DNA of 64,000 nt from Nannobrachium achirus (GCA_963921795.1 OY997645.1:33555382-33619381); one strand, 5' to 3'. Positions 47,609-61,345 are shown, counted from the first letter of the stretch. Notes: a model not told the origin generated them from the letters alone. A program made the numbers and translations.

Positions 47609-50170
47609 CATTCAGAATTCTCCTCCATTCCCTTTAGGCAGGCCAGAAGATCCCATTATCCAGCTCAGTGCCCAATGCCCATTAGTCTCTGTCATCGTCA
47701 CTAGCCTCCAGTGTCCACACCTGTGGTTGTAACTAACTGACCCGTCCCGTCCACCTCTCTGTCCTGTCCAAATCAGCACCCTCTTCATCAATGGCTCACA
47801 AAATAGGGAGTTTGGTGGTTGAAACCTGTCACACCTGTGCCAAGATTGAGGGCTGTTGGCCACCCACAACTTGCAGCATCGCCCACCCCAAGTCCTTTTG
47901 TGTGATAACAACATTGAGAGCAAGATATGTATCGTAGAACGAGTCTATCAAATTGAAATCTTTTCAAAACAGACCCTCTTTTGACAATGGCATTCACAAT
48001 CCACGCCCTTCCCCTCTAAGTGGCCGCGTTTAATCCCCCGTGTTAACCTGGCTTTGGAGGTGCCATGAAGGATATCAATATCTGTTGTTTAGCAAAGTGA
48101 CAATCGTTCCCTACAGCCCAGATTAAAACAGAGAGCAGAAACCAGATACCAAATCCTCTCTGGCATGTGAGGGACAAAACTCCCTTCTCTGTCTCCATTT
48201 TCATCACTTGGGCAGCCACAGTGCACCGGGCCAAACACACTTACTCTATTATCACGATGTTGTCTGGCTGGGCTAACCCTGGCCTAATCCATCACTGCTA
48301 CCATCTGCATGTTTGTGCAGGCTGTATGGGTAAATAACTCTGTGTTGGTGGGCTTGGGTTACCTCTCCTTTTTCCTCCTTAAGTCTTTTGCAGCTGTCTG
48401 CAAGGGGCAATTTTTTTTCACACTTAATGAATCAGTCAGCAAATGTGTTTTGCTTTGTTACCCTGTAAAACAGCAGCAGGTCCTTTCAACATTCTTTAAA
48501 AGGACCCCACCCAAGGTTAGTCTCTAGATAGGTTTTAAATAACGGTAGGTTTTAATAAAACTTAACCTTTAGAAACTATTCTTGTAAATATGCTGCGTGT
48601 ATAGTTATGTGACCTACAGTCAAGATGAAAAAAGGATCAAAGCTCAGGGGTATGTTGTTTTTTCCTCTTTTCATAGATTTAGTAATTTAGGAGGGAGTAG
48701 ACAGAGAAAGACACTTGTATCTTGTGTTGTGCTCCCACTCCCACCCTAGCCCCCCCAAAACACTGGTTGTTAGCTAATGAACACAACCAGAGCACCAGGG
48801 AGCAAACATCAAAGGCCACAGCTGACATAGCTGAACAGACAAATTGTTTGAGCTCATGGGTTTGGAAATAATGAAATGCTGCAGAGGGTGGGAGAGTACG
48901 GAGCAGTTACAACAAAAATGTTGTCACATGGCCAGTGATCTGGCCTGCCCTCGTCTTGGTGCGAAGGCTGCGGACCAGTAAAGTATCTGTGGCAGAGACG
49001 CTGTTCATGTGCAGTGTCCTGGTCACTCGTGCAGTGCCTCTTTAGGGGAGGGGAGCCCCTTTTTCAGATGAGCAGAGCACAGTCCAATGCTGCACCCCTG
49101 ACCGTGGGAGAGAGACAAAGTGGGGTGACAAGGTTCCTCTTACAGCTAGAGAGCTGCTGTCTCCACGGCGACTTGCCTCAATGCACTCCATAAAGCAGGC
49201 CTAGTCATTGAGAGGGTATAGACGCAGGCCATGCTTTGTTTCTCAGCATTTTCTTGTGCGAAACTGAACTCCCTTCCTCTTTAAATCCTTGGCAGGAATC
49301 ATAGCCGGATGAGCCCGGAAGAGACCTGTGACCGCTGTTCTAAAATCTAGTGTACTCTCCCACTGTATCATATTTGACATAAGAAGAAGGGAGTTCACAA
49401 TGTCCATGTCTTGTGCTGAGTGTAGGATTTTCTCAATGATTTATGATGAAACATTTAATAATGAAATGTGCAAAGGGACTTTCTGATTGTCTGACTTTGC
49501 CCGTGTTCAATTTTTCCACATTCCGAAAATTTAAGCAAACCATTCTAGTGGATTGTAAGTTATTTATCAAAGCATACTATAAGAGAGCGGAAATTAATGG
49601 AGATGCTGATACAACAAAATGATATTGAAGGCCTCATCAAAAAGTCACTATATCTTTGGAAGATAAAAAAGAGAGGTGGAATTGATTGCAGGATAAAAGG
49701 TTGTATTTTCCACACATAAAAACTCAAGAGTTTGGGCACCATGACAAGAGCTCCTTTGTTCTCAGCCCTTCAACTGAGGCTGAAAGCAAAGACAATGGAG
49801 GTTTTCACTGATGAGCCTCATTGTTACTCTGGATCTGCTCAGAGGGCCATTCACAGGTTTTGTGCTATGTTCCCGGCTAGATCTTCCCTAGGATGAACAG
49901 CTTGCTGTGTCCACGTGGTGCTACAACACTGTCTCTGCCTCTCTTTGCTGACTCAGAAAGTACCCTGAGATAGTTTAAAAGGAATGCACTGAAACAGCAT
50001 CTCTTGTGGTGCGGAATGAAATTATACTATGATGACAGAGTGGCTTTCTTTGGGGTGTAATAAATAAGGTATCAACATTCAAACTGGGTGGTGAGGAGAA
50101 TAAAAGGAAATATCCACTGGATCAGTGGTAGCCTGCATGGCGTAGCCAGACTATATACTAATGCAGCTAA
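47609..50170. other. Intergenic, no gene seen
   Basis: No exon-like or repeat-like feature was recognised. The open frames are short and featureless. Confidence 0.45.
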
Positions 50171-50175
50171 CTAAC

Positions 50176-50176
<1 letters not shown>

Positions 50177-50207
<31 letters not shown>

Positions 50208-51947
50208 GAATTTATTAGAAGTTTGCAATAGAAAAAAGTACAGTTTCATGACAGTACAAATCACTGGTACAAGGTCAACTAAAAGGAGATCCTAGAAAGC
50301 CGAGGCTTATTTCCACAGGAACCACACTTTAAGTATCTCATATAACATTGAAAGACAGACGGATAGAACATAGTACTTTATCTAGGATAATATCAGTTTC
50401 AAAAGCATAACATCAAAATACAAAGGCAGAAAAAGAATAATAAAAAAAGGGGGGGGGGGCAAGGGGGCTTAGTCTATTTACAAGTCACGGGTAGCAGCTG
50501 TCTGAAGGTGACTTTTCATACCAATTTTGAAGGAGGCTAGGGATTTGCTCTCCTTTAGGGCTTGAGGAAGGGCGTTCCACATGTTGATGGTGTAGCAGGA
50601 TAACGAGTTAGAGCCTTGTTTAGTGTTAAATCTACGTTGATGATGATTAGTGGAGCTGCCTCTGGTGTTGTGGTCGTGAACATCCTTGACCTTTAAGAAG
50701 TAGTTTGTCAGGTACATGGGAATCTTGGAGGTGTAGTGTATCTTGTACACCAGGCCCATTGCAAGATGCTGTACTCTGTCAGCTACTTTGAGCCATCCCA
50801 CGCTTTCGTGGTGATGATCGGTAAGGTGGGTCAGAGGAGGGAGACCAAGCACAACCCTAATTAGTTTGTTTTGGGCTGTTTGAAGCTTTAACTTTAAGGC
50901 GGCTGGGGCGTCGCAATACCAGACAAGGACTCCGTAATCAATGAGGGGCCCAATAAGAGCTCCTCCTAGTGTTTTTCGGGATTTAGTATTGATCAGCGGG
51001 GCAACCCTTTGCAAGAAGCGAATTCGTTGGTTGACTTTATTGATTACCTTGGTGGTCATTTTTTCACTGGATAGGTTAGCCTCCAGGATGCAACCCAGGT
51101 AGCAGATGTAGTTTTTTCTTTCTATCACAGTGTCACCTACTTTAATTGTGAAGTTCTCAACTAGGCTAAGTTTCTGACTAGATCCAAAGAGGATACATTC
51201 AGTTTTGCCTAGGTGAATTGAGAGTCTGTTGTCATTGAGCCAGGTGCAGATCTTGTTAAGTTCACAGTTAAGGGCCTTTTTAACCTGCAATAAGTCTCTG
51301 CCGGAGACTAGGAGAGCCGAGTCATCCGCGAACAGAAACAGATTGCAGTCACAAGCAGATGACATGTCGTTTACGTATATTAAGAACAACAGTGGTCCTA
51401 GTATACTCCCTTGAGGTACTCCACAGTTTACTGGGAGGGGGGGGGGGGACAGGGTTCCGTTGACTTCCACCATCTGTTCCCTCCCCACCAAGTAAGAGTG
51501 CATCCATCTCACTGCTGTGCTATCAAGACCAATAGCTTTGAGTTTTTCAATCAGAATAGAATGATCGACGGTGTCAAATGCCTTCTGGAGGTCCAGCATG
51601 ACCATGCCGCAATATTTGCCATCGTGAATTTCACGTTTGATGTAATCATTCAAATAGATGAGGCATGTATCTGTGGAATGGGACTCTCTGAAGCCAGACT
51701 GGAACTCGTAGATCAGTTTATTCTCTTCAAGATATTTAGCCACCTGTTCATAGACAATTTTTTCCATTACCTTAGAGATGGAACTAAGGATTGAGATTGG
51801 CCTGTAGTTGCCAGGGTCAAGTTTACTGCCTTTTTTGTGCAGGGGGGTTACCTTAGCTAATTTGCTAAGGTAATCTAACTGCAGTATAGATCTGTAGTAT
51901 TCCCACCATGTGATATGGGTTGATTGTTTAGCTGTACGAGGCTAGAT
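50177..51947 (-). mobile_element. 5'-truncated LINE (non-LTR retrotransposon)
   Basis: On the minus strand the element runs from about 51947 to a 3' end made of a TTGA/TCAA tetranucleotide tract (50177-50207), the tail type of CR1/L2-like LINEs. It contains a reverse transcriptase frame and about 270 nt of 3' UTR. The 5' edge abuts a hAT element. The endonuclease domain is not present in the recognised part. Confidence 0.85.
50478..51947 (-). CDS. LINE reverse transcriptase, 5'-truncated
   Basis: The frame is open from about 51947 to the stop TAA at 50478-50480, about 489 codons. An internal ATG at 51767 would give 429 residues but is not the native start, because coding similarity continues upstream (VTPLHKKGSKLDPGNYRPIS). 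Reverse transcriptase motifs in order are NYRPIS, FQSGFRESHST, MLDLQKAFDTVDHS (catalytic Asp), GVPQGSILGPLLF, the catalytic LFADD, LGKTECILFG and YLGCILE. The C-terminal HNTRGSS and MWNALPQALKESKSLASFK are typical of CR1/L2/Jockey-like elements. No frameshift is visible, so the copy is fairly young, yet it cannot be complete. Confidence 0.88.
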
Positions 51948-52186
51948 CAGTGGTTCCCAAACTTTTCAGGTCCCGAGACCCAAAAGAGAGATTAGATCAA
52001 ACTATAGAGAAAATAGCAGATCTACAAGCGCACAATGTGTCGCTTCGTGACGCATTGTGAGCTTGTAGAATGTAGATCATTTTTTTAAATGTAGGAAAGG
52101 AAATGTGATTTTTACTCGAGTTGTGACCTATAAAGATTGGTCCGTGACCCACAAATGGGTCCCGACCCACTGTTTGGGAAACAGTG
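51948..52186. mobile_element. hAT element, CAGTGGTTCCCAAAC family
   Basis: Starts CAGTGGTTCCCAAACTTTTC and ends GTTTGGGAAACAGTG. The flanks GGCTAGAT and CACTGGAT match only 5/8. The hairpin module is at 52010-52080, with tip CACAATGTGTCGC...GACGCATTGTG. It abuts the 5' edge of the LINE and may have inserted into it. Confidence 0.75.
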
Positions 52187-52194
52187 CACTGGAT

Positions 52195-53541
52195 CATTCT
52201 AGCCTTTAGCAAACCGATTGCGGACCTTCCCCCATTCCTGGTATGATTGCCTGCAAAGGGCATTACATTCAAGTCAAAAACATGCAAAAGTCAGGGTGCA
52301 AGGGGCAGCGAGCTGCTTAGTTTTACATAGTATAAGACTGAAGGTTTTTCTTATGGATCAGCCTCTAATTGGGTGTGAGGCATGCAAGGGCTGTGATCAG
52401 AATGGGTGGCCAGCCATGTTACTGGGATGTGACAGTGAGACGCCTACATCCCTGTTCATTGTTCTCCAGTGCTGGAGCAGATATAATCTTTAGTGAATTC
52501 TAATCCTTCCAAAACAATGCAATGTTCCCAGCGAAATATCCCATGGCATATATACAAGGAAATAACACCATTCAACAGGAATGGACACTTGAATATCTTT
52601 TGCCTTTTCTCGTTGGAATATATGCAATAACAAAATGAGGATATAGCAGCCAAGATAAATGTTCCACAATCCACATGCAACTAATTATTTGCGTTAAAGG
52701 AAGTACATCTAAGACTCTGAACAAGCCAGGTGCTATTTTTTATCACCATCCATCATTGTCATTGACTTATTCGGTCTGTCTGCATGTTTGGCGTTCCTTA
52801 GAATCTTGTGTTATGTTTGGACTTAAAGCTGTTTTCTTCACCTGACTGTCTGTCAGTCATTTGCTAGCAAGGAGCAGCAACCTAAGGACCAGGCAACACT
52901 CCCTATATGTCTGATACTGCATTCTTCCCATGGACGAGGTCTGATATAGACACATAATATGTGGATGCAGTTGGACAGCGGCGCATGCTTCTACTCTCTG
53001 GCCTGCTCTCCTACCACCACCAACTGTGCGTTTGTGCACGTGACAGCACACATCATATGACTCCTGCCCCAGTGTGTTGTCAAAGCTAACCAGCCAAGAG
53101 AGACCACCACCTGAGGTTGTTGTCATTTCCATGTCCTGGCCACAGTTGAGTGATCATAAAACTTCATGCTCTCTACCTCACATCTTCCATGTCTTATTAA
53201 TCATTGGCATAATGTCTCTGTTAACGAGATAAGAGGCAGTAGTGCATTATTGTAGCGTTGATTTGCTTCCTGATAAGAAAGTATTTTGGCAAGGGGCTTC
53301 TAACAGGCAGTGCTCCCCGTATTGGACAGATGAATGAGTCTCACTCAGCTGTTCCAGGCGGATGATGTATCACCATGTCTTGTCTTGGGTTTATAGTGAG
53401 TGCATATGCTTTCCAGGTATAACAAATTATTTTTGCTTGACCACGTCTGATGTATGGGTATGATTTGCAGTCAGGACACGTTGGATATTCTCATGTCTGT
53501 GTCTATTACATACTGTATATTCATTATTTATCCCCCCCCCC

Positions 53542-53578
<37 letters not shown>

Positions 53579-54039
53579 CTCTCTCATTGCCTTCATAGTT
53601 TCCCTTTACTTTACAGACAAGTTGACTTTCTTGAGATTTTGGTGTTCTACAATAGAGGCACTTTGGACTTAATTAAACATGGCCGAGATCATATACATAG
53701 TGTGGATGACAAAGGCAAACACAGACAAAAGGGGAGAAACGTACCATTGTTTCACAACAACACCGGCGTGTGTTCCAGGAGTGGGGAGGGTGAAGTGAGG
53801 CACAACGTATGTCAAACTTAATAAATTGCACGCACCAGTAAGGTAGGAGGGGGGGTGCGTGCAGGAGGCCCATTTAGAAGCTTTTAAAGTCGAACAGCGT
53901 GAAGTCCTAATTACTGAGACTTAATACTGGCTGTTGCTGCACTCACGCTGTGACGGTCAGTGGATGGAGGCTGCTACTCCTGCTGTTAGGAGGAAGGATG
54001 GAAGACTGGGGCTTGGCCTCAGTGAAGGTAACTTCAGTT
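52195..54039. other. Intergenic, no gene seen
   Basis: Nothing recognised except a C run with (CT)n at 53531-53586. Confidence 0.45.
53531..53586. repeat. Poly-C plus (CT)n microsatellite
   Basis: A run of C followed by about 20 CT units with one interruption (CGCT). Confidence 0.95.
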
Positions 54040-54118
54040 ATAACAGGACCTTTCCACTGTCTCCGGCTCTCCGCCAATAATGGGGAAATACAGGCTGATA
54101 ATATTCTATTGTCTACAT
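54040..54118. repeat. Left copy of a direct repeat flanking a hAT
   Basis: ACAGGACCTTTCCACTGTCT and the following ACAGGCTGATA...TTGTCTACAT recur at 54566-54635 with substitutions and small gaps. Confidence 0.8.
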
Positions 54119-54327
54119 CAGTGGTTTTCAACCTTTTTGGGTTTGGCACCCAAAATCTCAAAAAAGACATGGCAAAAAAAAAAAGAAAAAAAGACATGGC
54201 CAAAATAGGAACACCAGGTTAAAAGTGGTTAACATATTTGTCTCTGTATTGGGAAGTGAGTGCATGCGAAGTATTGATAGTAAAAGTATAACCTTTTATA
54301 TCTATCACTAAGAGCACAAAGTCTCTC

Positions 54328-54384
<57 letters not shown>

Positions 54385-54561
54385 GTCTCTCTGTCTGTCT
54401 CTCTGTCTGTCTGTGTTTTCCTGCATATCTCAAGACTGATCAACGTCAAACTTTCCGTGTGCATCATCGACCTGAGGAAGTGCAGTGCATAGTTTGCGTG
54501 TTTATGTCAATGACTAAATCCCAAGGTACACGTCATACGGCACACCGTTTTGGAACCACTG
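54119..54561. mobile_element. hAT-like element with internal (TCTG)n
   Basis: Starts CAGTGGTTTTCAACC and ends TTTTGGAACCACTG. No 8-bp duplication is visible; instead it is bracketed by diverged direct repeats of about 75 bp. A TCTG array with TCTC interruptions occupies 54322-54414. Confidence 0.65.
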
Positions 54562-54565
54562 GAAT

Positions 54566-54635
54566 AAACAGGACCTTTCCACTGTCTGCCAACAAAGTGG
54601 AAATTACAGGTTGATATATTCTGTTGTCTAAATTT
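54566..54635. repeat. Right copy of a direct repeat flanking a hAT
   Basis: Counterpart of 54040-54118; it lacks a few bases in the middle (GCCAACAAAGTGG in place of the longer left sequence). Confidence 0.8.
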
Positions 54636-55062
54636 GTAGATAGAAACACAGTAAAGCACCATCCTGACTCGGCTTGCTTGGCCAGTCAAGGGGATAAGAT
54701 GAATGTAACAATGTTCCAACAAGTTACACTTTTTCCACCAAATCTCTTATGTCAGTTGGAACCTTCATGCACACTTGAGTTTATTGGCAATAATGATCCC
54801 CAGTTACTCCCTGCTGACCAATCACATGTTAATGCTTGCTGTTGGGAGAAGGGAGAAGGGAGAGGGGCTCTAGTTACAGAAATGAAGGGTGTGACGTGTG
54901 AATTGAGATGAGGACATATTCAACTCTGACCTTTCTTTCCTGTCCATATTCAACTATGACCTTCCTTTCCTGTCCATCTTCAACATTTCTAATAATTGCA
55001 GCCTCACCTCACAGCTTTTGGCAGGAAACACATTCAGATGCTCTAGTCTAGTCACTATAGAG

Positions 55063-55150
55063 CACTGTTTGCCAAACAGTGGGTCGGGACCCAATTGTGG
55101 GTCGTGGACTGATTTTTGTGGGTTGTGAGTAAATATATTTGTTCCCCATT
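55063..55150. mobile_element. hAT terminus, CACTGTTTGCCAAACAG type, fragment
   Basis: CACTGTTTGCCAAACAGTGG followed by GTCGGGACCC resembles the ends at 36448 and 52186. The remainder is lost in the T-rich region that follows. Confidence 0.55.
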
Positions 55151-55174
55151 TCGTTTCCTACACTGACAAAAAAT

Positions 55175-55290
55175 GTCTTAATTTTTTTTTTACTTTTTTT
55201 TTTTTAAACATTTTTTTTCCCTTTTTTATTTTATTTATTTTTTATTTTTTTTAACTTTTTTTTTTTATTTATTTTTTTTATATATTTTTT
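55175..55290. repeat. T-rich low-complexity tract
   Basis: Over 80 percent T with scattered A and few C; no coding. Confidence 0.9.
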
Positions 55291-55297
55291 TTTAAGG

Positions 55298-55638
55298 TGT
55301 GAGCGGCCCGAAGGGCCGCGACCCTCTAGTTAATAGTTATATAACATTTCAAAAGATTAGAAAAAAAGTTTAAACAAAACATCTCATCAAATAAGGCGTT
55401 ACTCTCAGACAAGATACGGACAAGATGTGCCGGTTTTCATAACAAAAATGTATAAAAGTATAAACTAGTCTTGTTATGCCTGACTTTGAAAAAACCTCAC
55501 GGTATAAATCAATCATCTGCTTTACTCATCAATCATGAGTAAAGCAGTGGTCTCCATCATTTAAGTCACATGAGTTGGTTTCCGAGGCTATATGAGTTGT
55601 AGAACACTAGAGGTTCGCGGCCCTTCGGGCCGCTCACA
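55298..55638. mobile_element. Element bounded by self-complementary GCGGCCCGAAGGGCCGC ends
   Basis: TGTGAGCGGCCCGAAGGGCC at the left and GGCCCTTCGGGCCGCTCACA at the right are inverted copies. Each end is itself a hairpin (GCGGCCC-GAA-GGGCCGC). Adjoining CTCTAGT / CACTAGAG also pairs. The interior is AT-rich with no coding. Confidence 0.65.
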
Positions 55639-55801
55639 TCTAGAGTCCACGCCCGCTTTTTTTTTTTTAAAGTAAAAAAAAAAAAAAAAAAAAAAAATTT
55701 TTTTTGAATAAAAAAAAGTTTTGGCCTAATAGTGTTATTATTGTTACTATAATAGGCCTGCCAATGTTTTATTTTCATTATTTCAATGTTTTCATTTTAG
55801 C

Positions 55802-55913
<112 letters not shown>

Positions 55914-55928
55914 GTATCTTGCTGTGAA

Positions 55929-55986
55929 CTCTAGAGGTGAGTGGCCCGAACTCTAGAGGTGAGTGGCTCGAAGGGCCGCGAACTTC
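55929..55986. repeat. Two further GCGGCCCGAAGGGCCGC-type hairpin units in tandem
   Basis: CTCTAGAGGTGAGTGGCCCG (truncated unit) is directly followed by CTCTAGAGGTGAGTGGCTCG and AAGGGCCGCGAAC. They are the same kind of unit as the ends of the element at 55298-55638. Confidence 0.75.
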
Positions 55987-56669
55987 TTGTAAGATACAGG
56001 CTCTCGGCTAGCTAGCTACAGGCTCTCGGCTAGCTAGCCCAGTAACAGTGGATTCTAGTTTGTTAATTCCAGAAGAAAAGCTTTTAATGAGACCTCTATT
56101 CACACCTTTCAACAAATAAAACAATGAAATAGCGATTTGCATATAAAAAAGGAAGCTTTTGCAATTCTGTTGCATTCTTGAAAGTAAACTCCTTCTGCAT
56201 GGACCGTCTGGACTGGAGGCAGGAAAGCATGGTGACACGATGTTTTTTTTTTCTTTTTTTCTTTGAGACGACATTGACACAGGATTATGGAATATATCCT
56301 TACATTGCAAAGGTAGGCTAATCAGCACCATCTGTATACTGTTGGCTGCCACTAAAGTAATTCTACTCCGTGAGGCTGTGTCCTCTCTCTCTCTCTGTCA
56401 GCACTGCTTTTACACCGCAAACGGTGACCTATAGAATCTGGTGACAATGCGAAAATTGCGGCGTGCGTGATTTGTTTATACTGTTTTTAGGTGATTCACA
56501 CAGACAGAGGAAATATACACTCTCTTTCTCTCTCTCTCGTTTCTCTCTCTCGTATTGGGTGCCCCCCCAAAAGGCAACTAAATTAAATAGGTCCTTTTGT
56601 GCTGTTAGCTGCATTAAGGCGGAAGGTTTATTCTATAGGCTGGCACCACGATTTTTTCTGTCTTGCTAG

Positions 56670-56670
<1 letters not shown>

Positions 56671-56735
<65 letters not shown>

Positions 56736-56738
56736 TCT
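56671..56738. repeat. (CT)n microsatellite
   Basis: More than 30 CT units with one CC interruption near the end. Confidence 0.97.
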
Positions 56739-57270
56739 CTCACACAAGCACACCTCCCTCTGTTGTAATTCGATACACTGCTCCGCTCAGCTCCACTTCC
56801 CCTGTTGCCTCCTCTCTCTCGTGCTTAGCGAATGAGCGGACGGCATAGGGTTGTGGGCGGTATTCCGTGAGTTCCAGCGACATACATCTGATCTACATCT
56901 GATCTACCTATGAGTTGAGGTGGATGTGAAAGGGCGTGAATGGGCTTGGAAGTGGGATGCGGCTCTTAAAGGATTGTAGAATAGGATGGTTTGTTTGTAC
57001 TGTAGCTACTGTATAGGTTTCTTCCAAACTGTTTTAGTATCTATGCCTAGCGTGAAACTAAAGTCTAGACACAGGCAATACCATTTCCTAAACCCTATTT
57101 CTAAAAACAGCCAGCAGAACGAATTCAAGCTCGATCAATAACCAGCTACCAATTTAAAAAGGAGATAGCAATGAAACACAATCTACACCTCCCTGAAGCC
57201 TATTATCCCTTAAGCAAAATCACTATTTTGACATGCAATATTGATCTAAAGATGATTTTATGACGGGCCC

Positions 57271-57473
57271 CATGGTGTGACCCTTTTCATGGCAGACCCT
57301 CGGATAGTGTTTGTGCCAAGTGTTGGTGCAGATTGGAGCAATAGTGTGCTTGTGGCCCCCGGGTGCCACTGATGGGGCCCCTGGGGCCACAAGTGGTCCC
57401 TGGTGTGAGTATTGTCATGGGAGACCCCTGAGACCCATGGTTGTGCCAAGTTTGGTGCAGATAGGAGTAACAG
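57271..57473. repeat. Two diverged direct repeats around a palindromic GC-rich centre
   Basis: Units 57271-57345 and 57398-57473 share TGGTGTGA, GTGCCAAGT, TTGGTGCAGAT and GGAGNAA/TAACAGTG blocks. Between them GTGGCCCCCGGGTGCCAC and GGGGCCCCTGGGGCCAC form inverted repeats. A longer open frame on the minus strand reflects this repeat. Confidence 0.6.
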
Positions 57474-58246
57474 TGCGGCACTCTCTGCATTAGGTTGTGA
57501 ACAGGATTTTCTCTTCGCAGTTGAGTAAAGGTTGCAACAAATGTATGTCATGATGACCACAGAGATAAAGGTGATTTGCGTCAGTATTTGACAAAATCGT
57601 AATCGTAGTAACAAATAGTTCGTTTTGAAGAAGCTTTCTGCAATACTTTCGTCAGTCTATTGGGCATGAACAACTTTAAATTAAAATGGCAGGCTTACGT
57701 GATAGAAAAACAACCCGCTTTCTCCCAGGCCAAACATAGTATTATACACTTTGCATTCCATGCTTGTAAGATTCCTTTAGTTTAGAATCTAAAGGCGTGA
57801 TGATTGAATATTTATCAGTGGATAGGCTATGGGGCAGAAGATTCATGCACGTCTGCACTTTTCTTTTCATCGAAAGATTTTGCTCAAAGGCTAATTCATT
57901 TTAAGGTACAATCTGAGACTTATTTGAATGAATAAACATTATTTTAACCAATCTGCATGGTACTGTTGTAGAGTATGTTCATAAAATAGAAGTAGTACAT
58001 CTCCAGTGGTTGGAGGTTGTCTGTTGTCTACTCTTACATTAAGACATTTTGATCCTGGTGTCAGGTACGACGCTGACTGGTTGACTTTGTCTATACATTT
58101 CTTTGAAGCAGACATCGCACTGAATTGGTTGCTAGATGCAGTGCCATTTTTATTGTAGTTCGGACATTGTTGTAATTACCTCTCTCCATCAGGAGAGAAC
58201 AGACAAAACTTACATATTGTAGGCTTATCAAACATATAATTTTCCA

Positions 58247-58872
<626 letters not shown>

Positions 58873-59576
58873 CTTTAAACTAATTCACGAGCTCTAAACT
58901 AAACCGTTGATGCATTTTAAAATGAAACACATTGATATCACCCATAATGCTACTTGTGCAACATTAGGGCAGTTATCGGTTGTGGTCAAGCATGACCAGT
59001 GCTGTCCAATGCCATGGGGCCTGAGTGTTATGGCTCTTCTTACTTTGTTTAAATGGCGACTCTTTATTGCAGTTTCTCCTTACCCACAAACATGGCAGGT
59101 AAGAAAACTGCAACCACGGCTCATGCCTGCTGTGCCCTCTATGGGTCCTGTGCAAGACTATAGGGAGCAAAGATAGGTCAAACTGCAATGATAGGTAAAA
59201 CTATCATGCCTTGAACAAAATGTTATTGATCTTGTAAGATAATGTCTACAACTGTTTATTATATTGTATTTGTACTTGTGTTCTGTTAATTGATTCATTG
59301 CGACCGCCAGGGAGCATTTAGTTGAAAACCTCCACCTCATGTCCGTCCGTGTGTCACGCTAATTAATACACAACATTTTGTTACCTATCGACTTCAGTTC
59401 CTCCCTCCCATAGTAGTTGTAAGTAACACATTTGGTGTAACACTCACTCACATGGGTCTGTGGCATGTCGCTGATTGGCTTTCACAGACAGCTCAGATTG
59501 CTGTTTAGCACACTGTTTAACAGAACATACTGTAGCTCTGTCAACTGGGGCGCAGTTCTATAACACGCTGTTTAAC

Positions 59577-59596
59577 TGTGTGTGTGTGTGCGTGTG

Positions 59597-59628
<32 letters not shown>

Positions 59629-59644
59629 TGTGTGTGTGTGTGTG
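59577..59644. repeat. (GT)n-(GCGT)n-(GT)n microsatellite
   Basis: GT units, then eight or so GCGT units, then GT units again. Confidence 0.95.
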
Positions 59645-61345
59645 CCGTATTTAGAAGCACTGTTGTTTCAGCAAGACCTGGCGGTCGCTTCTCACCCTTA
59701 GGGCATCTTACTTTGTATGATGTATTTAATGTGCTTTTTGACGTGTTCCAGTGTCCAATTCTATTTCCATTAAATACTACTTTAAATAAAGTTGTCAATA
59801 AAAGTATGTTAAGTGGCAAATACATTAGGATGATGGTCGGCCAATGAGTTGGGGGTCATCTAATAGGTGTGTTTGTGTGCTTTACGTTCACATAAGTGGT
59901 TGGGAGCCAATTAATGTGTTAAATTGGAGCTGGCTGACTGGCAAAACAGTTGAGTTTTTCATACAATAGAAGGGGCATGGGGTGGAAGTTCCAGAGATTC
60001 ACCTCTGGCTGTGCCTCGAGCTCATGAATTGGTGCCACTGCGGCCATGAGCTCCAGGGCTCTGGTAGCTGTGACGATGCACTTTCATTTCAGCCAGCTAG
60101 TAATCCCAGAATGCAATAAAACTGTCTGGGCCCGTGTCTGGCTCCAGTCTGACCAATTTTATTGAGCAAAAAACTGTTTTTTAGCCCCCGATATCACTAG
60201 GGGGAATTTAAGGGTGAAAATAGGTGTTTAGTGCCATTTTCGCTCTTTTGCACAAAACGTTGGATGTCATTAAGCATATTGGGCAAGAATGAGTCACTAA
60301 TTATATACCGTAGGAGAGGGAGTCATAGCAAGGCTTATAATGAGGGACTGCATCCCAACCAAACCGAGACACCATAATTCTGTCACTAGGGACAGGGGTC
60401 AATGCAGTCTGGTCAGCCTATATTTGTGTTGGCTAAAAGACGCTTAAAAAACAGTGTATATCAAAATTGGTTTTGATCTACAGTGTTTGCCGTAGTGATG
60501 TGGAGTCAGCAGTGAAAGTAAATGGACTGTAGACTAATAGTCAAACATAGAGTTGGTAGTCAAAGCTATGTTTACATGACCTCCAAGCGTTCCATGAATA
60601 GGAGCCTCCACTAACATAGTCCTGCTTTCACTTATAAATTCCTATTGAGATTTAGCTTTATGATTGATTAGATTTGGTTTAATGGTTTAATTCCTTCACA
60701 GTCGTCCATATGTTTTTTTAATAGCAATGGTTTATTTGGTGTTCCTTTTACAAACTTGACTTCATGATTTGATTTATTTTGTCGATTTAGGCTATGCCGA
60801 ATATATCAAACCAAGAAATCTATGATAATGATATACTAATGGATTTGATGATGGGTTTATAGATGGGGCGGGGCCATGTCTGTAACTTTGTCAGACATTT
60901 GGTCTGATATGCAGGTGAATTAATACTCTCTTCCCAGCTCATAGTTAGCCTGCTGGATGATTGTGAACCCCAGTGTCTCGAAAATGTAAAGTTTATTGGG
61001 TAAGACAGATTCTCACAGAAGTTACAAGAAGGGTTGTTTTAAATCAATATAGGCCTGCTGTGTTAAAAAACAACAATGGTATATATAGTATAACATCAAA
61101 ATGTATGTATTCATTGTGTTGATTCCATACTCCCCAGTAAACACAGGATGTTGTTAATCTCAGAACAATGGCTCTTGGTAGAGGAGATTTATGAGCTCAT
61201 GCCAAACTGTCAAACAAACAAAACAGACAAGGTGCAAAAAAAGGGTCAATCAAGATGTGGAAATAGTAGGGAAATAGAATCACTTGCCATCGTCTGACAA
61301 ATGCTGATTCAGTCAACAAACAAGTCAGAGAAGGGGAAAGCAAAG

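Noticed and set aside
51229-51794. Plus-strand open frames across the LINE
   Set aside because: Antisense shadows of the reverse transcriptase frame.
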